DNA from: UBA1189 sp045612065
Lineage (GTDB): Bacteria; Bacteroidota; Bacteroidia; Bacteroidales; Bacteroidaceae
DNA length: 64,000 nt
Direction of reading: 5' to 3'
Assembly (NCBI GenBank): GCA_045612065.1
Contig: JAZKYH010000075.1
Span: forward strand, 62,001-126,000
The translations under genes and the position numbers were made by a program. Shown piece after piece: positions 16,406 through 24,886 of the stretch. Position 1 is the stretch's first letter, and each line of letters starts with the position of its first letter. Under the pieces are notes generated by a model, which did not search any database, was not told the origin of the DNA, and worked only from the letters and a program-made list of their open reading frames with translations.

Positions 16406-18247
16406 ATGAACCTATTCAACTATACCCGTCGCGAGAGCAGTGAGGTGCAGATCGGATACACTCCGCTCGGTGGCGACAACCCCATCCGGGTGCAGTCGAT
16501 GACCACTACAGCAACGACCGATACCGAGGGCTCGGTGGCACAGGCAAAGCGCATTGTTGAGGCTGGTGGTGAATATGTACGCTTAACGACGCAGGGCGTG
16601 CGCGAGGCTGAAAACTTGCGCGAAATCAATGCAGCACTGCGCAGTCAGGGTATTGACACTCCGCTCGTAGCTGATGTGCACTTCAATGCTCGCGTGGCCG
16701 ACGTGGCTGCACTCTATGCCGAGAAGGTGCGCATTAACCCCGGTAACTATGTGGATACGGCCCGCACCTTCAAGCAACTCACGTACACCGATGAGGAGTA
16801 TGCGCAGGAGATTGAGAAGATACGCGCCAAGCTGGTGCCCTTCCTTAATATATGTAAGGAGAACCATACGGCGATACGCATCGGTGTAAACCACGGTTCG
16901 CTGAGTGACCGCATTATGAGTCGCTATGGCGATACGCCCGAGGGCATGGTGGAATCGTGCATGGAGTTCTTGCGCATCTGCGTGGCGGAGAAGTTCACCA
17001 ACGTGGTCATCTCCATCAAGGCCAGCAATACGGTCATCATGGTACGCACGGTGCGCCTGTTGGTGAAGACGATGGAGCAGGAGGGTATGAAATTTCCCTT
17101 GCACCTCGGCGTTACCGAGGCGGGCGAGGGCGAGGATGGCCGCATCAAGAGTGCTGTGGGCATAGGTGCCCTGCTCTATGATGGCTTCGGTGATACTATC
17201 CGTGTGTCGCTGAGTGAGGCTCCCGAGGCAGAGATTCCCGTGGCTAAGGCGTTGGTGGACTATGTCACAGCTCATGCTGTACATCTGTCCATTGAGGGCG
17301 TAGTGGCCAAGGATTTCAATTACTTTGCACCCGAGCGCCGTACGACACATGCCGTGGCCAATATCGGCGGCGGACAGGTGCCCGTAGTCATCGGCAGTTG
17401 CTTCGGCAAGGAGCGCACGTTCGATGCCAACCTGCGTCCCGACTACCTCTACTGTGGTAGCACATTGCCCGACGAGCGTCCCGAGATGCCACTCATCGTG
17501 GATGCTCCCGCATGGACGGGCGAGGAGAACACCTATCCCGTGTTCATGGGATTTGGCGAGAGAAACTATTTGCCCTTGCTGGCTACTTGCCCTGCACCGC
17601 TGAAGTTCCTCTTTGTGACCTATAGCCAATGCTCCGAGGAGGTCTTGGCCTGCTTGAAGACACACCCCGAGGTGGTCATCATCCATCAGACAAACCATCT
17701 GCACCGTGTGGGTGAGCATCGTGCGTTGGCGCATCTGCTCATGCATGAGGGCATCACCAACCCCATCGTATACTTCCAACATTATGCAGAGGAGTCACTC
17801 TCTGACCTGCAACTGCGTGCTGCGGCGGACACGGGTGTGCTCTGCATCGATGGCTTGGTGGACGGACTTTACATACATAACATAGGCAACAGCATCGCCC
17901 CACAGCAGATTGATGCTACGGCGCTCAATATACTGCAGGCTGCGCGTGTGCGCACCAGCAAGACCGAGTATATCTCATGCCCCGGTTGTGGACGTACGCT
18001 CTACAATTTAGAGGAGACCATCGCTCGCATCAAGGCGGCGACATCGCACCTCAAGGGACTCAAGATAGCCATCATGGGCTGCATCGTGAATGGCCCGGGT
18101 GAAATGGCCGATGCCGACTATGGCTATGTGGGTGCGGCACGCGGTAAGGTGAGCCTCTACAAGCAGAAGGAGTGCATCGAGAAGAACATCCCCGAAGAAC
18201 ATGCGGTGGAGAAATTGTTGGAGTTGATTGATAAATATGAACAATAA
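16406..18247 (+). CDS. ispG: 4-hydroxy-3-methylbut-2-enyl diphosphate synthase
   Basis: The product is 613 aa, the long form with an inserted middle domain known from Bacteroidetes, chlamydiae and plants (the short form is about 370). It makes HMBPP from MEcPP in the MEP isoprenoid pathway. The N-terminal TIM barrel shows VQSMTTTATTDTEGSVAQ and PLVADVHFNARVA. The C-terminal [4Fe-4S] domain has SCPGCGRT (about 523) and MGCIVNGPGEMADADYGYVG (about 556), supplying the three Cys and the catalytic Glu. Cluster supply links it to sufBCD in this window; dxs, the first MEP enzyme, lies at 25904. DUF456 follows after a heptad inverted repeat. Confidence 0.97.
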   Translation: MNLFNYTRRESSEVQIGYTPLGGDNPIRVQSMTTTATTDTEGSVAQAKRIVEAGGEYVRLTTQGVREAENLREINAALRSQGIDTPLVADVHFNARVADVAALYAEKVRINPGNYVDTARTFKQLTYTDEEYAQEIEKIRAKLVPFLNICKENHTAIRIGVNHGSLSDRIMSRYGDTPEGMVESCMEFLRICVAEKFTNVVISIKASNTVIMVRTVRLLVKTMEQEGMKFPLHLGVTEAGEGEDGRIKSAVGIGALLYDGFGDTIRVSLSEAPEAEIPVAKALVDYVTAHAVHLSIEGVVAKDFNYFAPERRTTHAVANIGGGQVPVVIGSCFGKERTFDANLRPDYLYCGSTLPDERPEMPLIVDAPAWTGEENTYPVFMGFGERNYLPLLATCPAPLKFLFVTYSQCSEEVLACLKTHPEVVIIHQTNHLHRVGEHRALAHLLMHEGITNPIVYFQHYAEESLSDLQLRAAADTGVLCIDGLVDGLYIHNIGNSIAPQQIDATALNILQAARVRTSKTEYISCPGCGRTLYNLEETIARIKAATSHLKGLKIAIMGCIVNGPGEMADADYGYVGAARGKVSLYKQKECIEKNIPEEHAVEKLLELIDKYEQ

Positions 18248-18255
18248 TCTTTTTT

Positions 18256-18342
18256 GACAACGGACAACAGACAACAGACGAAAGTCAGGCTTAGCGATGT
18301 GCTCCATCCGGATGGCGTCCGTAGTCTGTTGTCTGTTGTCCC
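18256..18342. repeat. Inverted heptad-repeat element between ispG and DUF456
   Basis: Arms GGACAACAGACAACAGAC (18262-18279) and its perfect reverse complement (18324-18341) are each built from the heptad GACAACA. The 44-nt core contains CATCCGGATGG. It could form a long hairpin in the ispG-DUF456 transcript. Confidence 0.75.
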
Positions 18343-18354
18343 CCAAAATAGTAA

Positions 18355-18843
18355 ATGGAAACCCTACTCATCATCCTCGCCCTTGTGTTCGCTATTGTCG
18401 GGCTCTTGGGCTCTATACTCCCAGCGTTGCCTGGCGCACCGCTGAGTTATGTAGGTCTGTTGCTCTTGTTGCCCTGCGAGGGGGCCGACATCAGCAACAC
18501 CGCGTTGTGGGTCTATGGCATCTTCCTGGCCATCGTCTCTATCCTCGACTACATCGCTCCCGTATGGCTCACCAACCTCAGTGGAGGAGGGCAGCAGGCG
18601 ACACGTGCCTCGATGGCAGGACTCGTGGCGGGACTCTTCTTCTTCCCGCCCTGGGGACTCATCATCGGTCCGTTCGTGGGAGCCTTCATCGGTGAACTGA
18701 TGGACGGTGCCTCAAAAGGCAAAGCGCTGAAGGTGGCGCTGATGTCGTTCGTGGGCTTCTTGCTCACTACGGGCATGAAGATTATCTATAGTGGCGTGCT
18801 ATTGTTTGTGATTGTGAAAGAGTCTATACAACTAATATTTTGA
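18355..18843 (+). CDS. DUF456 family membrane protein
   Basis: The product is 162 aa and almost entirely hydrophobic. It has four to five membrane helices and the family pattern LGSILPALPGAPLSYVGLLLL near the N-terminus, SILDYIAPVWLTNLSGGG in the middle and FFPPWGLIIGPFVGAFIGEL after it, with Gly-rich helices. DUF456 proteins are inner-membrane proteins of unknown function. It lies 107 bp after ispG on the same strand, and the porin gene begins 32 bp after its stop, so the three may be cotranscribed. Confidence 0.88.
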   Translation: METLLIILALVFAIVGLLGSILPALPGAPLSYVGLLLLLPCEGADISNTALWVYGIFLAIVSILDYIAPVWLTNLSGGGQQATRASMAGLVAGLFFFPPWGLIIGPFVGAFIGELMDGASKGKALKVALMSFVGFLLTTGMKIIYSGVLLFVIVKESIQLIF

Positions 18844-18875
18844 GTAACTTATTATTCCTAAAACCTATTTGCAAG

Positions 18876-19895
18876 ATGAAAAAACACAGAACTATTCTTT
18901 TGGGAGTTATTGCATTGTGTGGTAGCATGGCTATGGCACAAGAAGGTGCAAAAGTAAACCTGCGTATGGAGGCGCGTGGTGATTTTCAGTATGAGAACAT
19001 CAAGGGCCATACGATGGATGGCAGCACGGGATTCCGTGGCAAGCAGTTTAACCTACGTCTCAATGGTAACATCAATGAGTCGTGGAGTTATGTGTATCGC
19101 CAGCGTATGGGAAAACCGAATGGTGATGCCAGTTATTTTGATGCAGTAGATCACATCAACCTTACTTATACTACAGGAGCGTGGTCCTTCACGGGAGGTA
19201 AGCAAACAGTAGCTGTGGGTGGTTATGAGTATGATCGTGCTCCGATAGACTTTTATTTCGGATCAGAGTATTGGTACAACATGGCTTGCTATCAATGGGG
19301 TGTAAATGCAAAGTATAAATTTGATACAGAGAATAGCGATGCCTTGATGCTGCAGATTGTGCAGAGTTCGTTCCGCGATGTCAATCCCAATATGTATTCC
19401 TATAATTTGTTGTGGTCTGCTTCGTATGGTTGGCTTGACATCCTTCATTCTGTAAATATGTTGGAGTATCGACCTGGTAAGTATGTCAACTTCATTGCAC
19501 TTGGTCATCAGTTTAATATGGGCGACTTTGCCTTGCAACTTGATTGGATGAATCGTGCAGATATGAATGACTTTGGCTTTGATGATTTTTCAGTAATGGC
19601 TGACCTTTCTTGGAGTGCTTCGGAGAAACTGAATGTGTTCGGAAAAGTGACCTATGATATAAATGACGATAATACAGCCGATTACTGTGTGCTCCCTGGC
19701 ACAGAACTCACTCGTGTGGGTGCTGGTGTAGAGTACTTCCCCATTGAGGGCAGTCGCGATATACGTTTCCATGGTGGATATACCTATACTTTGGGAACAA
19801 ATACTAAAGCAAGTAAAGATGGCGGAACTCTTTTTGGTAATCAATCCTTCGTCTCTGTTGGTGTTACTTGGAAGATGAATATCCTCAATAGATAA
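18876..19895 (+). CDS. Phosphate-selective porin-like outer-membrane protein (OprP/OprO type)
   Basis: The product is 339 aa from ATG 18876; the longer frame from 18840 adds residues before the signal peptide MKKHRTILLGVIALCGSMAMAQ and is not preferred. The mature protein is a series of amphipathic strands with Tyr/Trp girdles (NESWSYVYRQRMGKPNGD, TGGKQTVAVGGYEYDRAPIDFYFGSEYWY) and ends FVSVGVTWKMNILNR. This is the layout of OprP-like porins, which Bacteroidetes use for small anions or other solutes. Specificity cannot be told. It sits between DUF456 and a Gate-domain membrane protein, with 12 bp to the latter. Confidence 0.75.
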   Translation: MKKHRTILLGVIALCGSMAMAQEGAKVNLRMEARGDFQYENIKGHTMDGSTGFRGKQFNLRLNGNINESWSYVYRQRMGKPNGDASYFDAVDHINLTYTTGAWSFTGGKQTVAVGGYEYDRAPIDFYFGSEYWYNMACYQWGVNAKYKFDTENSDALMLQIVQSSFRDVNPNMYSYNLLWSASYGWLDILHSVNMLEYRPGKYVNFIALGHQFNMGDFALQLDWMNRADMNDFGFDDFSVMADLSWSASEKLNVFGKVTYDINDDNTADYCVLPGTELTRVGAGVEYFPIEGSRDIRFHGGYTYTLGTNTKASKDGGTLFGNQSFVSVGVTWKMNILNR

Positions 19896-19907
19896 AACTT
19901 TCGCTGT

Positions 19908-21059
19908 ATGAGATTGAGATCTGTTCTCCGCCGTGGATTGAGAGTCATTCCCAATGGCGTCATTTGTTTGGTTGTCGTATTTGGCCTTTTTGGTTACTTG
20001 GGCTGCAAAATGGGTACCCCCAATATGCTCAATACGGTGATGAATACCGCTCACGATCTGCTACTTAATACCGTATTCTACCTAATGGCCATCTGTGTTA
20101 TTACGGGTGCATTGGGTAAGGTGTTTGTGGAATTTGGTGTGGTGAACCTGTTGGAGAAACTGTTGCGCCCGCTCATGCGTCCGCTCTTCAACCTGCCGGG
20201 TACGGCCTCTATCGGTGCCGTGCTGACCTTCTTGTCGGACAATCCTGCCATCATTTCTTTAGCGCAGGACAAGCGCTTCGCTTCGTACTTCAAGAAATAT
20301 CAGTTTATTTCTCTCACCAACTTCGGTACGGCCTTTGGTATGGGCTTGCTGGTTATTGTCTTCATGGTGGGGCAGGGCTACTATGCCGAGCCACTCATTG
20401 GGCTTATTGGTGCATTCTTGGGCTGTGTGGTATCTACCCGATTGATGCAGCGTTCAGTGCTTAAGGCTTACCCTCACTACTTGGAAGAGAATGCTTGTGA
20501 AGAGATACTTGAAGAGGTCGCTGAAAATCATGAATATCGTAAGCCGATGTTCCAGCGTATCCTCGACTCGCTTCTCGATGGTGGTCGTACGGGTGTTGAT
20601 GTAGGCCTCGCCATTATCCCAGGCGTACTCATTATCTCTACGCTCGTGATGGTACTCACCTTTGGTCCTTCGGCCGATGGAACCTATACTGGTGCGGCTT
20701 ATCAAGGTGTAGAACTATTGCCATGGATAGGAGAGAAGATAGGTTTCGTTTTCCACTGGCTCTTTGGTTTCGAGGATCCGCATCTCATCGCCTTTCCTAT
20801 TACTGCGCTTGGAGCCGTAGGTGCAGCCTTGGGACTTGTTCCGGGCTTCATCTCTGAGGGATGGATTGATGGTAATGCTATTGCTGTGTTTACTGCGATT
20901 GGTATGTGTTGGAGTGGTTACTTGAGTACTCACACTGCAATGCTCGACACGCTGGGTTATCGTCGCCTAACTTCAAAGGCTATTCTCGCTCATACCATTG
21001 GAGGTCTTGTGGCAGCCATCCTCGCCCATTGGATGTTTGTGTTGTATAGCTTAATCTAA
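19908..21059 (+). CDS. Nucleoside-recognition (Gate) domain membrane protein
   Basis: The product is 383 aa with about eight membrane helices. Gate-type segments are visible in both halves: LLNTVFYLMAICVITGALGKVFVEFGV and TASIGAVLTFLSDNPAIISLA in the first, and AIIPGVLIISTLVMVLTFG and AFPITALGAVGAALGLVPGFI in the second. Gate domains occur in nucleoside transporters and spore-maturation-type proteins; the substrate is unknown. It is the last gene of the plus-strand run that starts at ispG and is followed by a clear terminator. Confidence 0.8.
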   Translation: MRLRSVLRRGLRVIPNGVICLVVVFGLFGYLGCKMGTPNMLNTVMNTAHDLLLNTVFYLMAICVITGALGKVFVEFGVVNLLEKLLRPLMRPLFNLPGTASIGAVLTFLSDNPAIISLAQDKRFASYFKKYQFISLTNFGTAFGMGLLVIVFMVGQGYYAEPLIGLIGAFLGCVVSTRLMQRSVLKAYPHYLEENACEEILEEVAENHEYRKPMFQRILDSLLDGGRTGVDVGLAIIPGVLIISTLVMVLTFGPSADGTYTGAAYQGVELLPWIGEKIGFVFHWLFGFEDPHLIAFPITALGAVGAALGLVPGFISEGWIDGNAIAVFTAIGMCWSGYLSTHTAMLDTLGYRRLTSKAILAHTIGGLVAAILAHWMFVLYSLI

Positions 21060-21081
21060 GTAATAGAAACTAAAGATAGTA

Positions 21082-21112
21082 AAGCCTCCTCTGTCTGATG
21101 CAGGGGAGGCTT
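21082..21112. terminator. Terminator between the Gate gene and rsmD
   Basis: AAGCCTCCtCTG pairs with CAGgGGAGGCTT around TCTGATG. A/T-rich flanks allow use from either side. Confidence 0.75.
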
Positions 21113-21152
21113 CGTTATGTCTAATAGTTAGTTCTCTTAGAAGAAGATAAAA

Positions 21153-21701
21153 TTACTCTTTCCCGCGTGTCTCAAAAAAACTGAAGTGTACGCTACCATA
21201 TATGCGCTCTTGTACGAAACAAGGGTGCTCTGCAAAGTTGTGGTCCTTGCCATGCTCGAGGATGAGCATGCCGTCCTCAGCAAGCATCCCTTTGTTCAAA
21301 ATAAGATCGGGTAGTTCGGACAAGCGTGTGAGCGCATAGGGAGGGTCGGCAAAGATGAGGTCAAAGGTGTCGTGGCATTTCTCGATGTATCGGAATACGT
21401 CTGCTCGCAGAGGAATCCAGTTCTCTTCTTTAAGCTGTTCCTTTATCTTATATATATGAGTATGGTGTAGCGGCTCGCGCTCTACGGAGATGACACGGCC
21501 ACAACCACGTGATACGAATTCGAGGCTGATGCTACCTGTTCCAGCGAAGAGGTCGAGCACATTGTTACACCCCTCTAAGTCGATAAGGTTATTGAGTACG
21601 TTGAAAAGGTTCTCCTTAGCAAAGTCCGTGGTAGGACGTGCCTTGAAGTTGCGTGGCACCTCAAAGGTGCGACGCTTGTATTTTCCGCTGATTACTCGCA
21701 T
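21153..21701 (-). CDS. rsmD: 16S rRNA (guanine-966-N2)-methyltransferase
   Basis: The product is 182 aa, the family's usual size. It methylates G966 of 16S rRNA on the assembled small subunit. Motifs in order: MRVISGKYKRR start, RPTTDFAKENLFN, SAM-binding VLDLFAGTGSISLEF, ISVERE, and catalytic DPPY in FADPPYALT. Its ATG overlaps the end of the DUF3822 gene by 10 bp, so it is translated from the same minus-strand message. Confidence 0.95.
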   Translation of the reverse strand: MRVISGKYKRRTFEVPRNFKARPTTDFAKENLFNVLNNLIDLEGCNNVLDLFAGTGSISLEFVSRGCGRVISVEREPLHHTHIYKIKEQLKEENWIPLRADVFRYIEKCHDTFDLIFADPPYALTRLSELPDLILNKGMLAEDGMLILEHGKDHNFAEHPCFVQERIYGSVHFSFFETRGKE

Positions 21702-22501
21702 GCGATAAGGGCTTGAAGGTCAAAAGGCATCTCGTCGATACGTGCCAACTCGGTGGAGTGAAACTCTTCGGCGGGCCGGATGATGTGTATGTTTTGAATA
21801 AATTTCTTTAGTTCTTTTGTTATGGCTTTGGTGTGGCGTGATTCCCCGGCAATATGAAGGGTGTCATTAGTTTGCGACAAATTCAGTACTCCCCAGCAAT
21901 TGAGCAAAAAGTAGAGAGCATCTGCAGCATTGCGGTAGTGAAAGGTGTTCACAAAGAGGGGGGTGGCACTCTCGAAGCACATGAAATCTATACTATGCTT
22001 GCATACGTGGAGTAGGCAATATCTTTTATTGCTGGCATAACTGCGGTCTATGCCAAAGTGTATGAGAGGTGTAATTGCTGAATATACTTTTGCCTTGGGA
22101 TATCGCAAGGTAATGTATTTGTGCAACTGCTTCTCTATGTCGAAGAGCACTACTGCTTGCTCATCGCTTGCCACATTGCGCAATAAGATTGGGGTTGTGG
22201 CAGAGGAGGTGTTTAGCCGATAGAATTCGCTTTCATATTGCTCGGCATGATACTCCTTAGGAATGAGTGTATAGGTAGTATCTGCGAGGATTATATTAAC
22301 CTCTCCATACGTGTGCTTCAGCATCTCGGTATCCTCTATCGCACTCTTCAGATTGTTCGCCAAGGGCTTTAGCGGATCTATGCGATAGGGTAGGTAGGCA
22401 TACTCGTTGGCTACCTTCGGATTGTGTACGGTAAAACAAAATCCATCCGTACTCAGACGGATGGATAATGTATATTGTCTGGTTTTATTAAAATCAATCA
22501 C
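21692..22501 (-). CDS. DUF3822 family protein
   Basis: The product is 269 aa. The sequence starts IDFNKTRQYTLSIRLSTDGFCFTVHN and contains HFGIDRSYASNKRYCLLHVCKHSIDFMCFE, matching the Bacteroidetes DUF3822 family, which has an actin/RNase H-like fold with no known activity. The genomic link to rsmD is common in this phylum (recalled). It lies 20 bp after the unknown secreted or anchored protein and overlaps rsmD. Confidence 0.85.
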   Translation of the reverse strand: MIDFNKTRQYTLSIRLSTDGFCFTVHNPKVANEYAYLPYRIDPLKPLANNLKSAIEDTEMLKHTYGEVNIILADTTYTLIPKEYHAEQYESEFYRLNTSSATTPILLRNVASDEQAVVLFDIEKQLHKYITLRYPKAKVYSAITPLIHFGIDRSYASNKRYCLLHVCKHSIDFMCFESATPLFVNTFHYRNAADALYFLLNCWGVLNLSQTNDTLHIAGESRHTKAITKELKKFIQNIHIIRPAEEFHSTELARIDEMPFDLQALIACE

Positions 22502-22521
22502 CGTGTGTTAGAGTAGATTGA

Positions 22522-23274
22522 TTACTCCCAGTTACCTGCGTTGTTATTACCTACTTCAGCGTTACCTACCATCAAACCGACGTAGCGGCCGAGCTCCTGC
22601 TGCAAGTCGATGAGGTTGTTGAGCTCATCCTTGTTGATGCCGTCGAGGTATGTGCGATAAGGAGTCTTAGCCTCGAAGAGGTAGATTTTATTGCCTGACT
22701 TACCGCTTGAGTCGCAACCTGTGCGCATTTCGAACTCTGCACCATTACCGAAGGGAACATAGCGCAAAGAATCGATGTTGAAACCTTTGGGGAAAAGGGT
22801 GTCAATAGCTGCTACCCAGAAAGTGTCACGACTGAAGATGTACTCTTCTACCTCGCCCTTACTGTTCAAGCGAACGAGACCAGCCTTCTCTGCCTCTTTC
22901 CACTTCTTCTGAGCATCAGCGGGCTTCTTGGCCTTGCGTGCATCCTCGATGAGCTTAGTAGCTTTACCCTCGGTAAGACCTTCTTCGAGCTGTGCGTCAG
23001 TAAGCTCACCTACCTTCTTTACGAAAGGAAGCTTCTCATTCTTTACGAATCCGATGAGCTCATCGAAACTGTCAGTGTACTGTCCCTTGTTCTTGCTGTT
23101 GTAGTCGCGGTATGCAACCTGTGCAGTACGAATGTCAATCAAACGTGCGATAACCTGCTTTTCTCTTGCTTCGCGCTCTTTGCCGAAGTTGATAGACCCC
23201 ATAATGCTACCTACACAAATGTATGCAAGGCCTGCTACGCACAATGTCAATACGATATTTACAATTTTTTTCAT
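22522..23274 (-). CDS. Conserved membrane-anchored protein of unknown function
   Basis: The product is 250 aa from ATG 23274. The upstream open frame to 23451 covers the promoter (-7 box 23308-23315) and part of the divergent helicase gene, so the shorter start is used. One N-terminal helix (IVNIVLTLCVAGLAYICVGSIMG) is followed by a charged periplasmic region: REKQVIARLIDIRTAQVAYRD resembles the stem of pilin-like or scaffold proteins, then TDSFDELIGFVKNEKLPFVKKVGELTD, an Ala/Lys-rich helix and a beta-rich C-terminus. The family is not named with certainty. First gene of the operon with DUF3822 and rsmD. Confidence 0.75.
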   Translation of the reverse strand: MKKIVNIVLTLCVAGLAYICVGSIMGSINFGKEREAREKQVIARLIDIRTAQVAYRDYNSKNKGQYTDSFDELIGFVKNEKLPFVKKVGELTDAQLEEGLTEGKATKLIEDARKAKKPADAQKKWKEAEKAGLVRLNSKGEVEEYIFSRDTFWVAAIDTLFPKGFNIDSLRYVPFGNGAEFEMRTGCDSSGKSGNKIYLFEAKTPYRTYLDGINKDELNNLIDLQQELGRYVGLMVGNAEVGNNNAGNWE

Positions 23275-23307
23275 GTTTATATGATTTATTTGATTAATTT
23301 CGTGGTG

Positions 23308-23315
23308 CAAAAGTA
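23308..23315 (-). promoter_or_regulatory. -7 box for the rsmD operon
   Basis: TACTTTTG followed by CACC on the minus strand, 33 nt before ATG 23274. It lies in the 94-bp spacer shared with the divergent RecD-like gene. Confidence 0.65.
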
Positions 23316-23368
23316 TAACAAATAGTTTGAAAATACTATAAATTGGTGATATTTTTCTCTGAAAGTCG

Positions 23369-24886
23369 ATGATAAATAGTTTTATAACAGCTAAAATACG
23401 CGATAATTTCGGTTTTACTCCCACGAGTGAGCAATCCGAAGCCATTGGCATGATAGGAGATTTCTTGATGTCGCGTCGAGATATGGAACTCTTTTTGCTC
23501 CGCGGTTACGCTGGTACGGGTAAGACTACGCTCGTGAGTGCTTTGGTGAAAACGCTGGTCGAACTGAATCAGCCAGTGGTATTGATGGCTCCTACCGGAC
23601 GGGCGGCTAAGGTGTTCTCATCGTATGCAGGGCAGCCGGCCTACACCATTCATAAACGCATTTATCGTCAAAAATCAATTACTGATACGGAGAGCTTCTC
23701 GCTCAATGTTAACCTGTCCAAACACACTCTGTTTATCGTCGATGAGGCTTCCATGATTGCCAATGACGGACTTTCCTCATCGGTATTCGGTACAGGACGC
23801 TTGCTTGATGACTTGATTCAATATGTATATTCCAGTGAAGGATGCCGTTTGATGCTTCTGGGCGATACGGCTCAGTTGCCTCCTGTGGGTGAGGAGGAGA
23901 GCCCGGCATTGAAGCCTTCTTTGTTGAAGTCATATGGGTTGCACATCTATGAGAAAACCCTCACGCAGGTGATGCGCCAACTCTCCGAATCAGGTATACT
24001 CTATAATGCTACAACCATACGCTATCGCTTGACGGCTTTACAACATGGAGTGGATTCTGATAAAGAATTGTCGGGGGAGGGGATTGTGGCCTCTTCGGAT
24101 GTGGCTCATGTTTCAGGGAACGAACTGATAGACTCTCTTGAAACGTCCTATTCGCGCTGGGGATCAGATGATTGTATGATTATCTGTCGTTCGAACAAAC
24201 GTGCCAATATCTACAATCAAGGTGTCCGCAATCGCATCCTTGACCGAGAGGAGGAACTCTGCTCGGGCGATCGTATCATGGTGGTAAAGAACAATTACTA
24301 TTGGGTGGAGCAGGAGGCCAAAAAGTTGATTGCGGAAAGAGAAAAGATGAAAGAGCAGAGTGGGGGTTCTCAACAACCTTCAATGCTCAATGCTCAACTC
24401 CCTCTCTCCTTCATCGCCAATGGAGATATTGCTGTGGTACGTCGGGTACGTCGTACGCGTGAACTGTATGGATTCCGTTTTGCCGATGTTCTGCTCCGTT
24501 TCCCGGATTATGATGATTATGAGATGGAAACTACCGTTCTGCTCGATACGTTGCAGTCTGAGTCGCCCTCGCTCACTAAGGAGGAGTCTGAACGTCTATT
24601 CCAGTCCGTGATGGACGACTATGCGCACATTACTACAAAAAAGGAACGCTATCAGCAACTGCGCCTCGACCCCCACTTCAATGCCCTGCAGATTAAGTAT
24701 GCCTATGCTGTTACCTGTCACAAGGCACAAGGTGGTCAGTGGGGCTGCATTTATCTGGATCAGGGCTACCTGTCTCCCGACACATCGCTCATCGACTATT
24801 ATCGTTGGCTCTATACCGCCTTTACACGCGCCTCCGAGCAGGTCTATTTAGTGAATTGGCCTAACTCCTCATCCACCTCTAAATAG
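23369..24886 (+). CDS. RecD-like / UvrD_C_2 DNA helicase
   Basis: The product is 505 aa. Walker A RGYAGTGKTTLV is at about 44-55, motif Ia APTGRAAKV at about 74, Walker B LFIVDEASMI at about 115, LLGDTAQLPPVG at about 168, and the C-terminal motif YAVTCHKAQGGQWGCIYLD at about 450 with YTAFTRAS. This is the stand-alone RecD-type helicase common in Bacteroidetes, probably for DNA repair. Odd: residues about 331-348 (EQSGGSQQPSMLNAQLPLS) come from a heptad-repeat insertion at 24370-24399, just before the conserved FIANGD. Its last 43 bp overlap the end of the convergent GSCFA gene. Confidence 0.9.
   Translation: MINSFITAKIRDNFGFTPTSEQSEAIGMIGDFLMSRRDMELFLLRGYAGTGKTTLVSALVKTLVELNQPVVLMAPTGRAAKVFSSYAGQPAYTIHKRIYRQKSITDTESFSLNVNLSKHTLFIVDEASMIANDGLSSSVFGTGRLLDDLIQYVYSSEGCRLMLLGDTAQLPPVGEEESPALKPSLLKSYGLHIYEKTLTQVMRQLSESGILYNATTIRYRLTALQHGVDSDKELSGEGIVASSDVAHVSGNELIDSLETSYSRWGSDDCMIICRSNKRANIYNQGVRNRILDREEELCSGDRIMVVKNNYYWVEQEAKKLIAEREKMKEQSGGSQQPSMLNAQLPLSFIANGDIAVVRRVRRTRELYGFRFADVLLRFPDYDDYEMETTVLLDTLQSESPSLTKEESERLFQSVMDDYAHITTKKERYQQLRLDPHFNALQIKYAYAVTCHKAQGGQWGCIYLDQGYLSPDTSLIDYYRWLYTAFTRASEQVYLVNWPNSSSTSK
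24370..24399 (+). repeat. Heptad-repeat insertion inside the RecD-like gene
   Basis: On the reverse strand the tract reads as heptads TTGAGCA, TTGAGCA, TTGAAGG, TTGTTGA. It is read in frame as QQPSMLNAQLP immediately before a conserved helicase motif. Confidence 0.6.

Noticed and set aside
16583..17782. 399-codon minus-strand frame opposite ispG
   Set aside because: Shadow frame; ispG itself is certain on the plus strand.
18840..18875. Upstream start for the OprP-like porin
   Set aside because: It would overlap the DUF456 stop and precede the signal peptide; ATG 18876 fits better.
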